Program-made: the position numbers and the translations under genes
Assembly (NCBI GenBank): GCA_002077045.2
Contig: KZ111153.1
Span: 562,860 to 626,859 of the forward strand
Source: Rachicladosporium sp. CCFEE 5018
Taxonomy: Eukaryota; Ascomycota; Dothideomycetes; Cladosporiales; Cladosporiaceae
Direction: 5' to 3'
Length of the DNA stretch: 64,000 nt
Shown here: one piece after another, positions 44,759 to 55,557 of the stretch
Layout: the number at the start of each line of letters is the position of its first letter
Position numbering within the stretch: position 1 is the stretch's first letter
Notes under the pieces: model-generated
The model's input: only the letters and a program-made list of their open reading frames with translations
What the model was told of the DNA's origin: nothing
Database searches by the model: none

Positions 44759-46240
44759 ATGAGTTTCCCCAACTTCGGCGAGGCCGGCGCGCAGCCGCAG
44801 CAGCAGCAGGCACCGGAAGAGCAGGGCGGGTTCGAGCAGGGTGGATTCGACCAGAGTGCTTTTCAGCAGCAAGGCTTCAATGCGCCAGGTGCGGGGCAGC
44901 CGCAGATGGGTCAACAGCAGATGGGGCAACAGATGGGTCAGCAGATGGAACAGCAGATGGGTCAGCCGATGGACCCGAACCAGCAGCAGGGCCAGTTCCC
45001 GGGCGGACCAATGGGTGGTGCGCAGGGTCCTGGAGGACAGCCGCCAGGACCAGACTCGAAGACGACCCTCTGGTGAGTACATGTGATACGTTCTGGACTC
45101 GCTGCCATTCACTGACATGCAATCAGGATGGGTGAACTTGAGCCATGGATCGACGAGAACTTCGTCCGGAGCGTGTGGTTCAACATGGGCTACCAAGTTA
45201 ACGTCAAGATGATCCGCGACAAATTCTCTGGGTACGTCGATGGAATGCCCGCAGAGTCCGACCAGTCACTCACTTCATCTCACAGAAGCAACGCCGGCTA
45301 CTGCTTCGTCGACTTCGACAACACCGATGCCGCCGGCAAGGCGCTACAGCTCAACGGGCAGATCATTCCTAACTCGAATCGTCAATTCAAGTTGAACTGG
45401 GCTTCTGGAGGCGGTCTCGCTGATCGCGAACGTGGTGACCGCGGACCAGAGTACTCTATCTTCGTTGGCGATCTCGGACCGGAAGTCAATGAGTACGTCC
45501 TCATGTCACTGTTTCAGGGGAAATTCAATTCCTGCAAGTCGGCCAAGATCATGTCCGATCCCATCAGCGGCCTCTCGCGCGGGTATGGCTTCGTGCGCTT
45601 CGCCGATGAGGGTGAGCAGCAGCGTGCTCTTCATGATATGCAGGGCGTCTACTGCGGGAACCGACCGATGCGCATCAGTACTGCTACACCGAAGAACAAG
45701 ACAGGTGGCGGTCCACCAGGCGGTATGGGAGGCCCGATGCAGCAGGGTGGCCCAGGTGGTATGGGCGTCTACTCCATGGGCGCTCCACCAATGGCTGGTG
45801 GCTACTACGGCGCACCCCAGCCGATGAACCAGTTCACCGACCCTAACAACACCACTGTCTTCGTCGGCGGACTGTCTGGCTACGTCACTGAGGACGAGCT
45901 GCGTTCATTCTTCCAAGGCTTTGGCGAGATCACCTACGTCAAGATCCCGCCTGGCAAGGGCTGTGGCTTCGTCCAATTTGTCCAGCGTCATGCTGCCGAG
46001 ATGGCCATCAACCAGATGCAAGGCTATCCTATCGGCAACTCGCGTGTCCGCCTTAGTTGGGGACGCTCGCAGAACAACTCCGGCCCAGCTGGCACTCCTT
46101 ACCGACCTGCTCCACCACCACCGGTCTACCCATCCATGGGCATGCCACCTCAGCACCCCTACGGGAACTTTGCTCCCATGAAGGTACGTCTACCGCCTGT
46201 ACCTGTAGTATCTGACATCACTGACATCACCTCACAGTAA
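44759..46240 (+). CDS. Three-RRM RNA-binding protein, Nam8/Csx1 type, right copy
   Basis: Exons are 44759-45072, 45127-45231 and 45286-46183, with the stop TAA directly after the last intron (46184-46237). It differs from the left copy at seven bases between 45448 and 46159. Six are silent third-position changes, and one (45755) turns Ser into Gly in the Gly/Met-rich linker between RRM2 and RRM3. This copy continues into normal 3' flanking DNA, so it is the complete locus. Confidence 0.93.
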
Positions 46241-46259
46241 GCGTATCCTTCATCCTTCT

Positions 46260-47053
46260 TGCCTTGAGTGAGACAGCGCTTTAGCGGGAGTTGGTTAACA
46301 ACAAAATTACCGGGGTACCACGACATATGCTTTATTAACACTCTCAACTGCATCTCTTCCTTGCTTGCCACAGCGTCTTCCAGCGACGGCGTTGGTGATG
46401 AGACGATGAACGAATATGGCACGAACGACTCTTGCTCTTGGCGTGGGAAACGCCATCAAAATGCATCTGGGCTGTGATGGGGAGGGGAATTTGGGATCGG
46501 ACTTGGAGCTGGGCTGCGAGGCCTGGTGGGGAATGCGATACTGCTGGAACTGGAGAACATCAGGGGTAGGGTGAGGATGGTGGTATGTGTTGATACGCTC
46601 GTGAGAGCCATCAACACATTCCCATTTGACTAGCCATACTGTGTAGATGATGATTATTGCTCTGTAGTCAGAACATGACGTCTGCACAGCCCTTCCCAAT
46701 GCTACATCCATTCTCTTCACTTGTCACCGCAACATCGAGTATGTGCTAACAATTCGCAGCCGCGTCAAACCGATTCGTGAGTATCGGCGTCGCACCTTAC
46801 TGCCACAAGAAACCGCCATGCTCCTTCCCAGTGAGCACCTCCCGGCGTTGCACAAACCCAATGTGAACCTCAGATCTTGCGCCAACTTCCTCAGTCACTA
46901 GTATCAGAGACTTCTCTTCACCACCACACTTACACATCCTCATCGAGCGCACTGATTGCGCGGCGCCGCTAGTAGCACCAGATTAACGTATCCTTTGGTA
47001 TCAGCAGATACCGGCATACTCCGCACTCCGTACCTGCCATCAACACCAGCAAC
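46260..47053. promoter_or_regulatory. Single-copy spacer after the duplication
   Basis: Contains the 3' flank of the RNA-binding gene and the promoter and leader of the following plus-strand gene. Open frames such as 46307-46720 (minus) have no recognisable domain. I looked here for the missing XPD C-terminus on the minus strand and did not find it. Confidence 0.45.
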
Positions 47054-48994
47054 ATGCGCTATCAGGACTGGGATGTGCTCCTCTTCCCAGGAGGCTCGCA
47101 TGTGCCGTTGAAGGAGTTCAAGACGACGTGCTATGCAGTCCAGACGCACATTAACGCAGACTACAGCAACTCTGCGTACGGCGGAGGTGGTGAGGATCTT
47201 GATGGGACAATTCCAACGAGACGAATTTCTGACTGACTATGCTTTCGCAGTCCACACTCTTACGCCACTGCTCACGACCTTCGCCCCCAGTATCGCTCAG
47301 AACCACAGCTTCACCATCTCTGTCCATGCTTGGGTGCCCTCGTTGCATCCTGAAATGAACGAGGGCGATCAGCTGCACAAGAGGTATAAGTGGCAGGTGC
47401 GAGTGCTGATCAATGGACTGTGTGTGTCGTAAGTCTCCCCTTTGCCGATGCGATTGTGAGCGTCGCTGACAAGAAGTAGGACGCAGAAGATCCCGGCAGT
47501 GGTCACCTGGCCGCAGGTCATCAGTAAGTCGATTCTCCGAGTGCTTGACCCAAGCATGACCGCTGACCGATCCATAGACAACGGCAGTCCAGGACATGCA
47601 TACCCAATGCCACTGCGCTTCCCTCCGTTCGCCAGAGCGACTGGCCAGCAGCGTGAATGGGATCCCGCGGCCGACGTCGGGAGAGTGAAGGTCGAGCTGT
47701 CGGCTGGCTACGACATGTATGATGCAGGTGATTGGCTCTTTCACAAGCTCGCCACCACTGCGTGTTTCTCATTCTACCCAGCGCCGATGGGTTAGTCGAC
47801 TCTGCTTCCCATCGAAGATACTTCACTGACATTCTACAGACCACCTCGAAAAAGTCGGCATCGCGTGGCCGAGCAAGCAGATGTTCGAGAATCCGTTGCA
47901 CGTCGCATCACCTACAACGCCTCGCTCGATGCTCCAGGACCACGGCAAGCCGAGTGACCATCACAGACGTAGCGTGAGCCATGGCAGCATTGGAATGTCT
48001 TCATCGCCTTCGATGGCACTCCCACAACCGCCGCCGCCAACGCCAGCGTATGCACAACAGTTGTACCAGAGCTTCTCTCAAGATGCACACAGCAAGTACG
48101 ACTTGAGTAGCAGATCGACGTCAGCATACAGTAATCTCGGTCTCTCTGGCGCGGCAGAGTCGTTGTCCACTGGCCTCACAGATAGCTACACAGTTGGCCG
48201 GACACCGCAAGTCGAGAAGAACCGCATATCCAGCGAGCAGATGAGCCGTCTCATTCAGGCTCTCGGTCCGGATCAAAAGCAGCAACTCACGCAATCTCTG
48301 ACTTCGTCGCAAGCCATGCCCCCGCCACCATTGCCGTTGCACGCCATCACCGCAAAGCACAACCGGACGGATCGGCGTGCATCCTTCGGCCAGCCGGAGA
48401 AGTATGAGCTCACAGAGGACAAGGCGACGGACTACAAGAGTGGTCGTCGTGGCCTATGTCGCAGCTCGGATGTGAGCATGCATGCCGACTGCACGCATTA
48501 CCCGACCTGCATGTTCGAGAACGACATGGGCCAGATCTTGCATAGCAGTCCAGTCATGCCTGCTACGGTCATTAAGGGAAAGAAGGAAGGCTCGTCGCCA
48601 AACCCACGTAAGTCGGTTGAACTACGTTGAATGGGCAAAGACTGACAGCGATCCAGCTCGCGACTTCATGTCCACCATCCTAACTCCTACCTCACCGAAG
48701 GCAGCCCAGACACCAAGTGCAGACCACATGTCCGTCACCGAGTCCAGCCAGGCAAACTCTACGGGTCGGAAGCATAGTCGCTACGCTCTGCGTGACCTAC
48801 CCATCGACAACGGCTCGCCTGAGAAGAATGTAAATCAGTCTGGCAAGAAGTCTGCGTCTCGCAAAGTCAGCAGGACCTCGATGAGTTCGGATGCTTCGAC
48901 CGCCTCTAGGAAGGCAAAGGGAAGGAGTAGTGTGATGGGGCTGCATGTGAACACTGACGAGGACAAGGAGAACGTGATGATCGTGGATGCTTGA
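47054..48994 (+). CDS. Conserved ascomycete protein of unknown function, 558 aa
   Basis: Six exons join in phase: 47054-47189, 47251-47428, 47480-47523, 47578-47790, 47840-48607 and 48657-48994. The N-terminal third (MRYQDWDVLLFPGGSHVPLKEFKT to about residue 195, FYPAPM) is a compact folded-looking region. The phrase FTISVHAWVPS, then KWQVRVLINGLCVS, and the small exon ending VVTWPQVI recall a conserved fungal family without a named function that I know of. The remaining 360 residues are Ser/Pro/His-rich and probably disordered, with short conserved-looking patches around SSEQMSRLIQALGPDQKQQL. The last residues contain a KEN tripeptide (TDEDKENV), a possible APC/C degron. No catalytic motif seen. 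Confidence 0.8.
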
Positions 48995-49242
48995 GGTAGT
49001 AGCAGTGGATCACTGTGTTCGCTACCGGGTGGTGTGTCGCTCCTGTTGCTGTTTGGTGTGCTCACATGCTCTCGCACAGGTTGTCGGAGTACTGTCGAGC
49101 TACTGGTAGATTCATCGACGAGACGGAAGGGAGCGAAGCCTAGCTGTCAAAGTAGTATTTGTACTATACTGCATGTACTATATGCCCACTCATATGCATC
49201 GTCCAATATCATCCAACGTGTCCACACTGCTGCTCAACACAT

Positions 49243-49886
49243 CTAGGCCTTCGGTGGAATGCCCAGCGCCTGCTGCGCAACAGCATCCGCCTGCTTCTCC
49301 GCATGCGCGCCCAACTCGCCTGACTCCCTCCCCTCAGCGAACACCTTATCGAAATCATACTCAGCCCACCTAATATCCGGGTTCAACCCAGCAAACTTCC
49401 ACACGCCCTCAACCTTCTTATACCAATGGGTATTATAACTATGCGCATGTCCCTTAACCAGAACCTCCTTCCTGCTCGCATCCTTATACTTCTGATGCGG
49501 CACACGCAGCTGATGGTAGCCTATGATCGACTCGTCGTCGACTTTCTCCCACTTCGTGCCGCCGATGAAGTGCTGTGTCATTAGGAGAGGATCGCCGAGG
49601 ACTTTTGGGTCGCGCGCCATTGCGAGGTATTCGTCCGCTGGCATTTTCTCCCAGATTTTGTTGAGGAAGGAGCGGTAGTCTACGCGGAGGGTGGGGGCGA
49701 TGCAGAGGGCGAGGCGGTCCCAGTCTTTTGTGTCGTAGGAGGCGGCCCATTCGTAGACGGCGGCCATGCAGCCTTGCATCTCTGTGATTCTCCGTCAGTG
49801 TCGAGTCTGGTCGTTGAGGCGGTAATTGGAGACTTACCCTCGAGGGAGATGAGCTTGACGGGCACGAGCTGAGTTGGTTCACCCAT
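49243..49886 (-). CDS. SCD1: Scytalone dehydratase (DHN-melanin synthesis), 195 aa
   Basis: Dehydrates scytalone to 1,3,8-trihydroxynaphthalene and vermelone to 1,8-dihydroxynaphthalene, two steps of DHN-melanin formation. Exon 1 is 49838-49886 (MGEPTQLVPVKLISLE), the intron 49782-49837 (56 nt), and exon 2 49243-49781. Residues known to line the active site in the Magnaporthe enzyme are all present, shifted by two: Y32, D33, Y52, H87, H112, S131 and N133. The fold-typical end (KFAGLNPDIRWAEYDFDKVF) is intact. No polyketide synthase or naphthol reductase gene lies in the window, so the gene is not visibly clustered. It supports a melanised fungus. Confidence 0.96.
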
Positions 49887-50802
49887 TGTGAAGTGTTGTG
49901 TTGGAGTTAAGATTGATTGTTCTTTCTAAGCTGCTCGAGTGGGATTGACAGTATGAAAGATCGTGAACAAAGGACTGAGAAACGCGATACTTTACGGAAG
50001 CAATGGATACCGCCTTTTCGTCCGCCCCACGCAGGTACTCCGATTAGAAGCACAGATTACCTTCAGGGCCGGACATGCAGGCACAAGGTGGTGCGGGGGG
50101 AGGGGCCGGACGAAGATGTTGGTGGATGCGAGCCAAGCATCGAGGGATCCCATCAGCCTTCGCGATTCTGTTTGAGACCGAGGATGCCGAGTCCGTTGTC
50201 GAGACTACAGTGCCGAGATCTACGATTGCATGAATGTTCAGATCTTGAGAAAGATCGCACTCAGCCAGCCACCGGTGTTCCGACTACGGCTCACAGAGTG
50301 CTAGCTGCAGGTACAGCTTCGTCCCGGTCTACACATGCATCCTTCTGCCACTCCGAGAGGTTCGGCGGCACGATATTTGAGCTGTGATATCTCTGACCAT
50401 AGTAGTAGCTCTGTGTAGCAATTAAGGTGTCGTATCGCAGACGAAGGATCCGGTAGGATATCTCTCGTATCTCTGTTTCTACTCCTGGTCAAGGCTCGCT
50501 GCTGCTATCTTGAGTTACTACTCGCGATGCCATCACTTGCGTGACATACAGAAATTACTCCACCAAAGGACAAGACTCGGGCTTGGTAACCTCGTGGGCT
50601 CTCCGACACTCGACCTCACGGACGAGCAGAAGTGCTCTCATCAACCCAACGGACCGAGATCGCCTTAACGCGTATACCCGAGTCGACAGAGATACTACGA
50701 GAACAACAGCGTCTCCAGGCGCAGAGCACACACGAGACCTGACAACTATTTGGCGCCAGCAATCTCGCTATCGTCTCGGAGGAATCCTCAAATCTCGCCA
50801 CA
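49887..50802. promoter_or_regulatory. Divergent spacer between scytalone dehydratase and amidohydrolase
   Basis: A 916-base stretch separating two divergent starts, so it should contain both promoters. Open frames inside have no recognisable domain. Confidence 0.45.
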
Positions 50803-51816
50803 ATGGCCCCTCCACCCTTGATAGCCCTTGAAGAACACTTCCTCCACCCCACCATCCTCTCAACGCCTTCAATCGCCCAGACTTACTCCGAGCAACTGAA
50901 ACACGTGCCCGGCCTGCGCGAGAAACTGCTCTCCCTCTCAAGTCTCCGCCTGCAGGACATGGACGCCTCCTCCATCTCCCTTCAGATCCTGTCCCATGCC
51001 CCGACGCCAGGGAGTCCTAGCCCCTCGCAATGTGTAGAGATAAACGACGCCATGGCTTCAGCCGTGAGAGCGCATCCCTCTCGCTTCGCAGCCCTTGCCT
51101 GCCTTCCCATGAGCAACCCCTCCGCCGCAGCAGCGGAGCTTCAGCGCTGCGTCAAGGACCTCAAATTCGTAGGCGCGCTGGTCGATAATCACTGCAACGG
51201 CACATTCTACGACGGCGCTGCCTACCTCCCCTTCTGGACCGCAGCCGCAGAACTGCACGCACCGATCTATCTCCACCCAACGTGGTCCGACCCCTCCACA
51301 GCCTCTCTCTACGCCCCAGCCCTGGACCCTGAGACCGCAGAACAGAGTTTCAGCGACGCAGCGACGAAAGGTATGGCTGCCAGCGCAATGGGCTGGCATA
51401 ACACGACAGCCATCCACTTCCTGCGCCTCTACGCCTCGGGACTATTCGACAAATTGCCAAACTTGCAGATCGTGCTGGGACACTTTGGCGAAGGCCTGCC
51501 GTTCTACATGGAGCGCATCAATATGTTGAGTAGACGCTGGGGAAGCTTCGAGCGGAGTTTCGAAAAAGTATATAGAGAGAATCTATATATTACTACCTCT
51601 GGGGTGTGGGGATTAGCCCCTATGGCGTGTATACTGCGGAACACGCCGATTGAGAGGGTGGTGTTCAGTGTGGATTATCCGTTTGCTAATAATGCGGATG
51701 GGATGAAGTGGTGGGGGGAGTTTGAGGGGAGTGGGATGGTGACGAAGGAGCAGGCTGAGTTGATAGCGTACGGGAATGCGGAGAGGGTGTTTGGGGTGAG
51801 AGCGCCGAGGCGATGA
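50803..51816 (+). CDS. Amidohydrolase-2 family enzyme, probable aromatic-acid decarboxylase type, 337 aa
   Basis: Metal-dependent TIM-barrel enzyme of the group that includes 2,3-dihydroxybenzoate and gamma-resorcylate decarboxylases. It is a single exon starting at the ATG 50803. The metal and catalytic positions are visible: E10 and H12 in ALEEHF, H158 in YLHP, H227 in VLGHFGEGLPF, and D291 in FSVDYPFANN. The GHFGEGLPF stretch and the final AYGNAERVFG helix are family hallmarks. The length is usual. The exact substrate cannot be read from the sequence. A hydroxylated benzoate is inference from the family. It starts divergently from the melanin gene, but there is no further evidence that the two work together. 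Confidence 0.88.
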   Translation: MAPPPLIALEEHFLHPTILSTPSIAQTYSEQLKHVPGLREKLLSLSSLRLQDMDASSISLQILSHAPTPGSPSPSQCVEINDAMASAVRAHPSRFAALACLPMSNPSAAAAELQRCVKDLKFVGALVDNHCNGTFYDGAAYLPFWTAAAELHAPIYLHPTWSDPSTASLYAPALDPETAEQSFSDAATKGMAASAMGWHNTTAIHFLRLYASGLFDKLPNLQIVLGHFGEGLPFYMERINMLSRRWGSFERSFEKVYRENLYITTSGVWGLAPMACILRNTPIERVVFSVDYPFANNADGMKWWGEFEGSGMVTKEQAELIAYGNAERVFGVRAPRR

Positions 51817-52047
51817 TATTCAGCATCAAATACGACGATAATTCCTGACGGAGATGACATGACGCTGCGCACCGCAGTGTGTTTTTACTGTGAGATCTCG
51901 TTGTGGATGACGCGGTCGTACAGCAATCTAGGCTATCTACCCAGTGATGCTCAGAAACACATCAGAGATGCTGCTTCCACGACTTGAGTGCAAGCCCGAA
52001 ACAGTCCCCGCCCTGAATGACACCAGCAGTACTGCAAGACGACGCGC

Positions 52048-52949
52048 CTAGTAGAACGTGCTTGGGCGCTGTGCGGAGAAGACCTTGCCGCCCTTCTTGG
52101 GAGGGTTGCGATGCGGCAGCGGGAACTTGAGGTTCTTGGTGAGCAGCTGCTTGATGTACGGCCGGCGGATGTCCTCGGTCTTGGTGACCTCGACGACCTT
52201 GAGGATCTATGTTGCGTTGTCAGTATGATATCGTTACTTCCAGGAGATCTTCGAGACGTACGTGGACTGATCGGAAACGAGAGCGATGACGAGCGGCCAT
52301 GTCTTGGTACATGGACTCGACAGCGTCGGTGCGGGACATGTCGCGGTACTCCTTGTACATGTTGTGGGTGCCGGAGCGGGAGTCGTAGCGGATCCAGATA
52401 CCGAAGTTCTTGACCTTGAGGGGGTGCTTCTCGTGGATCTACATGATCATGTGTCAGTCTCCCAACGTCCTACCTCCCCGAAATCTTCGCTCGATGCCTG
52501 CCGGTTTGACAGCAATGCAGTGCGTACCTGGTTCAGGGTGACGATCTCGCCATTCGCCTTCTTGATCTTCCTCAGCTTGGAGAGGAAGTACCAGAAGCGG
52601 CTCTTTGCGACGACCTCATTGGGAGCGAAAATGCGCATGCGGTAGAGCTTTGGTGCCGGGTTGGCGTCAGAGGGCAACAAGCGCCCAATGACCTGGTATT
52701 CCTGCAGGCGACCTGTTGGGGAACAGTATCAGCGCTGTCTGACGGATGTGATGTGTGTCGTGGGCTTCGTGGTATTGTCCTTTGCTGAGCATGCCGTCCC
52801 TGCGATTGAGTCTATTGTGTGCCATCGGCTCTCACTGCCTTTCCTCGCTCTGGTCATGCTCGCATATTCCATCTCTTTCAGCCCATATCGACAGTCCAGA
52901 GAGAGACTTGGCGCTCTCGTACGTGATTTGGAGGCGATTGCTTACCCAT
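52048..52949 (-). CDS. RPL20: 60S ribosomal protein eL20 (L18a/L20), 174 aa
   Basis: Structural protein of the large ribosomal subunit. Four exons on the minus strand: 52946-52949 (only ATGG), 52528-52712, 52262-52438 and 52048-52206. Introns are 233, 89 and 55 nt. The protein reads through as GRLQEYQVIGRLLPSD, then FAPNEVVAKSRFWYFLSKL, then the GTHNMYKEYRD region, and ends in KVFSAQRPSTFY, which matches eL20 throughout with the expected length. The four-base first exon followed by a long first intron is common in fungal ribosomal protein genes and would be missed by frame-based gene finding. Confidence 0.95.
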
Positions 52950-53233
52950 CTATGATGACTGTCAGTACGTTTAGCGCTTGCTCCACTTAGGTATACTCAC
53001 TGTGTCCGGTATGTGTGAGAATGGGTGTCGTTGTCGAGGTCGCTGGTCGTGTGTCGCCGACCTCAATTGCAATAATTCAATGTTGCGTGTGCGAAATTCG
53101 AGATGCGGAACAGTCCGCTGCCGAGTAATTGCCGCTCCAGAGGTGCCTCAGGCTACAAGGCTTCTGCCTCACATCCTACCGTGTGAACATTGTTGTTACG
53201 ATTACTCTGTACACTGACAACAAGACAGCGATC
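52950..53233. promoter_or_regulatory. Short bidirectional promoter, RPL20 / CSN12-type gene
   Basis: Only 284 bases separate the divergent start codons, so the two genes share their upstream region. I see no distinct element that I can name. Confidence 0.5.
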
Positions 53234-54784
53234 ATGGACGCCCTCTTCACCGACTTCGCCACGGCTCAGAACCACAGCCAAGGCTACCTCCTCGCCTCCA
53301 CCGTTTCCCCCACCCCACCTGCGCACGACCCTTCTCGTCTCCACGCCTTCCTCAGCAGCACAAACACCTACAGTCTCGAAACAGATCTGCGCTACAAACT
53401 GCAGTACAATCCTGACATCTCGCCCAAGCTCCAGCCTGAAGAGGTAAGCGCGTGGAGCGAGGTGTTCAAGGCGTTCTACAAGTTTGTGGGCGTGCTGCTG
53501 CCAGCTGAGGAAAGCGAGGGGAGCGGTGATTGGGCTGGCGTTTATGAGAGCTGGAAGGAGGTCGTGAGGGTGCTGTTGAGGGGGTATACGGGGAATATGT
53601 TTGACGCGTGGACGATTCCTTGTTTGTACACTGCGGCCAAATACCTCAAGGTCTTCGCCATCAAGGCGGACGAGAGTAGTGCTTCGCAGCGGGATAGCGG
53701 CGTGCTGGTACCTGGAAGCGAGACGCTAGGACAAGAGGAAGACGCATTTGGAAATGGAGGCAAGAATGAGAAGCTAGAGAACGCGGCGGCGGAGATCAAC
53801 AAGCTATTCAGTGCTTGTCTGACAGACCGGTACGTAGTCCATAGCCAGCACACCCATACCCACCACACCAAGCTCCTCTCAATCAAGGTAAGTACTAAGT
53901 CTCATTCTCCCAGCTCCCCTCTAGCAGACTCCCGTAAATGGGCCCTCTACCCCCTAACCAACACCCTCTTCGCTCTCTACTTCCGCCTACATTCGCACTC
54001 CCTCTGCCACCACATCCTCCGTACCCTCGCAACATACACCGCGCGCAACGATCTCCCACCTCTGAACCTCTTCCCGAAAGCCCATCAGATAACTTTCCTC
54101 TACTACACCGGCGTGCTGCGCTTCCTAGATGATGACTACGTAGCCGCGGATACGAATCTGGAAGAAGCATGGCGGATGTGTCCGCGCGAGAGCGAGGGGG
54201 GCCGGAATATGGAGATGATACTGAGTTATCTCATTCCGACTAAGTTGATCACGAAACATGTTCTGCCTTCGAAGGGGCTACTGGCTGGCTATCCTCGGCT
54301 TGCAGAACTCTACACGCCCCTTTGTGCTGCTCTCCGGCGCGCTGATCTCCGCGCTCTGGACGCCGCGCTCGCGGAAGGCGAAACGGTGTTTATACACAAG
54401 CGCGTGTACCTTACCCTTGAGCGAAGTAGGGATATCGCGATCCGGAATCTGTTTCGAAAGGTCTTCTTAGCGGGTGGGTTTGAGGCTGGGAAGGAAGGGC
54501 TAGCGCCTGTGAGGAGGACAAGGGTGCCGTTAGAGGACTTTGGGCTGGCGTTGAAGATGATGGGTGGGGAGGTGGGTGATGGTGAGGATGGCGAGGTGGA
54601 CGGGGAGGAAGTGGAGTGTTTGATTGCGAACCTGATATATAAGGTATGCGGTGCTGATCATGATGATGTATTGGAACGTTGGGAGCTGACGATGTGGCAG
54701 AATCTGATGAAAGGCTACATTGCCCGCGAGCACGGGAAGGTCGTGCTGGCGAAGAACGGAGCATTTCCTGGTACTGGGGTCTGA
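53234..54784 (+). CDS. CSN12: PCI-domain protein, CSN12/Thp1 family, 488 aa
   Basis: Member of the Csn12/Thp1/PCID2 group. In yeast these act with Sem1/Sac3 in mRNA export (TREX-2) or with the COP9 signalosome and splicing factors. Exon 1 is 53234-53829 and exon 2 53914-54784. The 84-nt intron has donor GTACGT, branch TACTAAG and acceptor CCCAG. Splicing joins the conserved ACLTDR to SPLADSRKWALY. The upstream part is a helical-repeat region (SWKEVVRVLLRGYTGNMFDAWTIPCLY in two pieces). The PCI core runs from HQITFLYYTGVLRFLDDDY to the C-terminal winged helix (VECLIANLIYKVCG, then MKGYIAREHGKVVL). The ATG at 53234 (MDALFTDF) is preferred over an upstream frame start. Csn12 versus Thp1 is a family-level choice. 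Confidence 0.9.
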   Translation: MDALFTDFATAQNHSQGYLLASTVSPTPPAHDPSRLHAFLSSTNTYSLETDLRYKLQYNPDISPKLQPEEVSAWSEVFKAFYKFVGVLLPAEESEGSGDWAGVYESWKEVVRVLLRGYTGNMFDAWTIPCLYTAAKYLKVFAIKADESSASQRDSGVLVPGSETLGQEEDAFGNGGKNEKLENAAAEINKLFSACLTDRYVVHSQHTHTHHTKLLSIKVSTKSHSPSSPLADSRKWALYPLTNTLFALYFRLHSHSLCHHILRTLATYTARNDLPPLNLFPKAHQITFLYYTGVLRFLDDDYVAADTNLEEAWRMCPRESEGGRNMEMILSYLIPTKLITKHVLPSKGLLAGYPRLAELYTPLCAALRRADLRALDAALAEGETVFIHKRVYLTLERSRDIAIRNLFRKVFLAGGFEAGKEGLAPVRRTRVPLEDFGLALKMMGGEVGDGEDGEVDGEEVECLIANLIYKVCGADHDDVLERWELTMWQNLMKGYIAREHGKVVLAKNGAFPGTGV

Positions 54785-55557
54785 GATTGTCTTTTATCAT
54801 TGCAACAGACTTACGAAGCACGATTGTAGTCTGACAAAATAGATGGGTCCGCACGAGTCGACCGAGTCTGCATGGCACATGACCAATGACATCTGATGAT
54901 CTTCACTGGTAAGATGACATTCGAGCAGATGGTAGCTGAAGGCATGCTTTATTGGCTTGGCGAGCACCGCATGTGTGCACGAGGGTGGTGTACACCCTCC
55001 CGGACTTTAGCGGGCGTGATGAAGTGAGTCATCGTCAAAGGCCTCATCCGTGGCTGAGACGGGTTGCAATCATATGGTGGGGCGCACCGAGATACCAGCG
55101 GACTTCATCAGCTACGGTACGCCGAGTAGTCCCAGTACCGACAAGTGTGAAGACAACAATGAAGAGATGATGGAGATGAGGTGCAAAGGCATTGCTTGCG
55201 TTTGGCAAGTATATATCAACACTACGGCCGTGAATATCCACCATGCCAACCCAAATTCCGCCCAGCGGACGCACGGCGACCTGTCCCCGCAATCTCAAGC
55301 AGCTTCCCAAGTCTCATCCAATTCTCGCGATGAAGTGTAGTGATACATTCTGACTCTCTCGTCTACCTATCCATAACGCCATGGAAGCCCTCCCAAAAGT
55401 ATGTTGATTCCAGTAGTCGAACAATGTAAGCAGCAAAGTATGTGTACAAGAAGGGTATATCGCTCAGCAAACGAAGGGCGAGAAAGAAGACCACTCGATA
55501 AGAGCGGCACTCTGGCCGGTAACAGCGGTGGCGACAGCGAAGCTGCAGCAGCGAGAC
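54785..55557. other. Spacer between convergent CSN12-type and BTB genes
   Basis: Contains the two 3' flanks. No RNA gene or conserved frame recognised. Confidence 0.4.

Larger units (their letters stand above)
25443..46259. repeat. Right copy of the 20.8-kb direct duplication
   Basis: Counterpart of 1-20817. Unlike the left copy it is embedded in continuous sequence on both sides: upstream it runs into the 5' half of LTN1, and downstream it continues past 46259 into single-copy DNA. It therefore looks like the complete, trustworthy version of the locus, and the left copy looks like the truncated one. Confidence 0.97.

Noticed and set aside
1..46259. The duplication as a transposon or a large mobile (Starship-type) element
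   Set aside because: The content is ordinary housekeeping genes. There are no terminal repeats, no transposase or tyrosine recombinase, and the boundary coincides with an assembly gap.
46159..46422. Minus-strand frame after the right copy as the lost XPD C-terminus
   Set aside because: Its sequence has none of the features of the XPD end, and it runs antisense into the RNA-binding gene.
53129..53233. N-terminal extension of the CSN12-type protein
   Set aside because: The extension is cysteine-rich and promoter-like, whereas the ATG at 53234 matches the usual family start.
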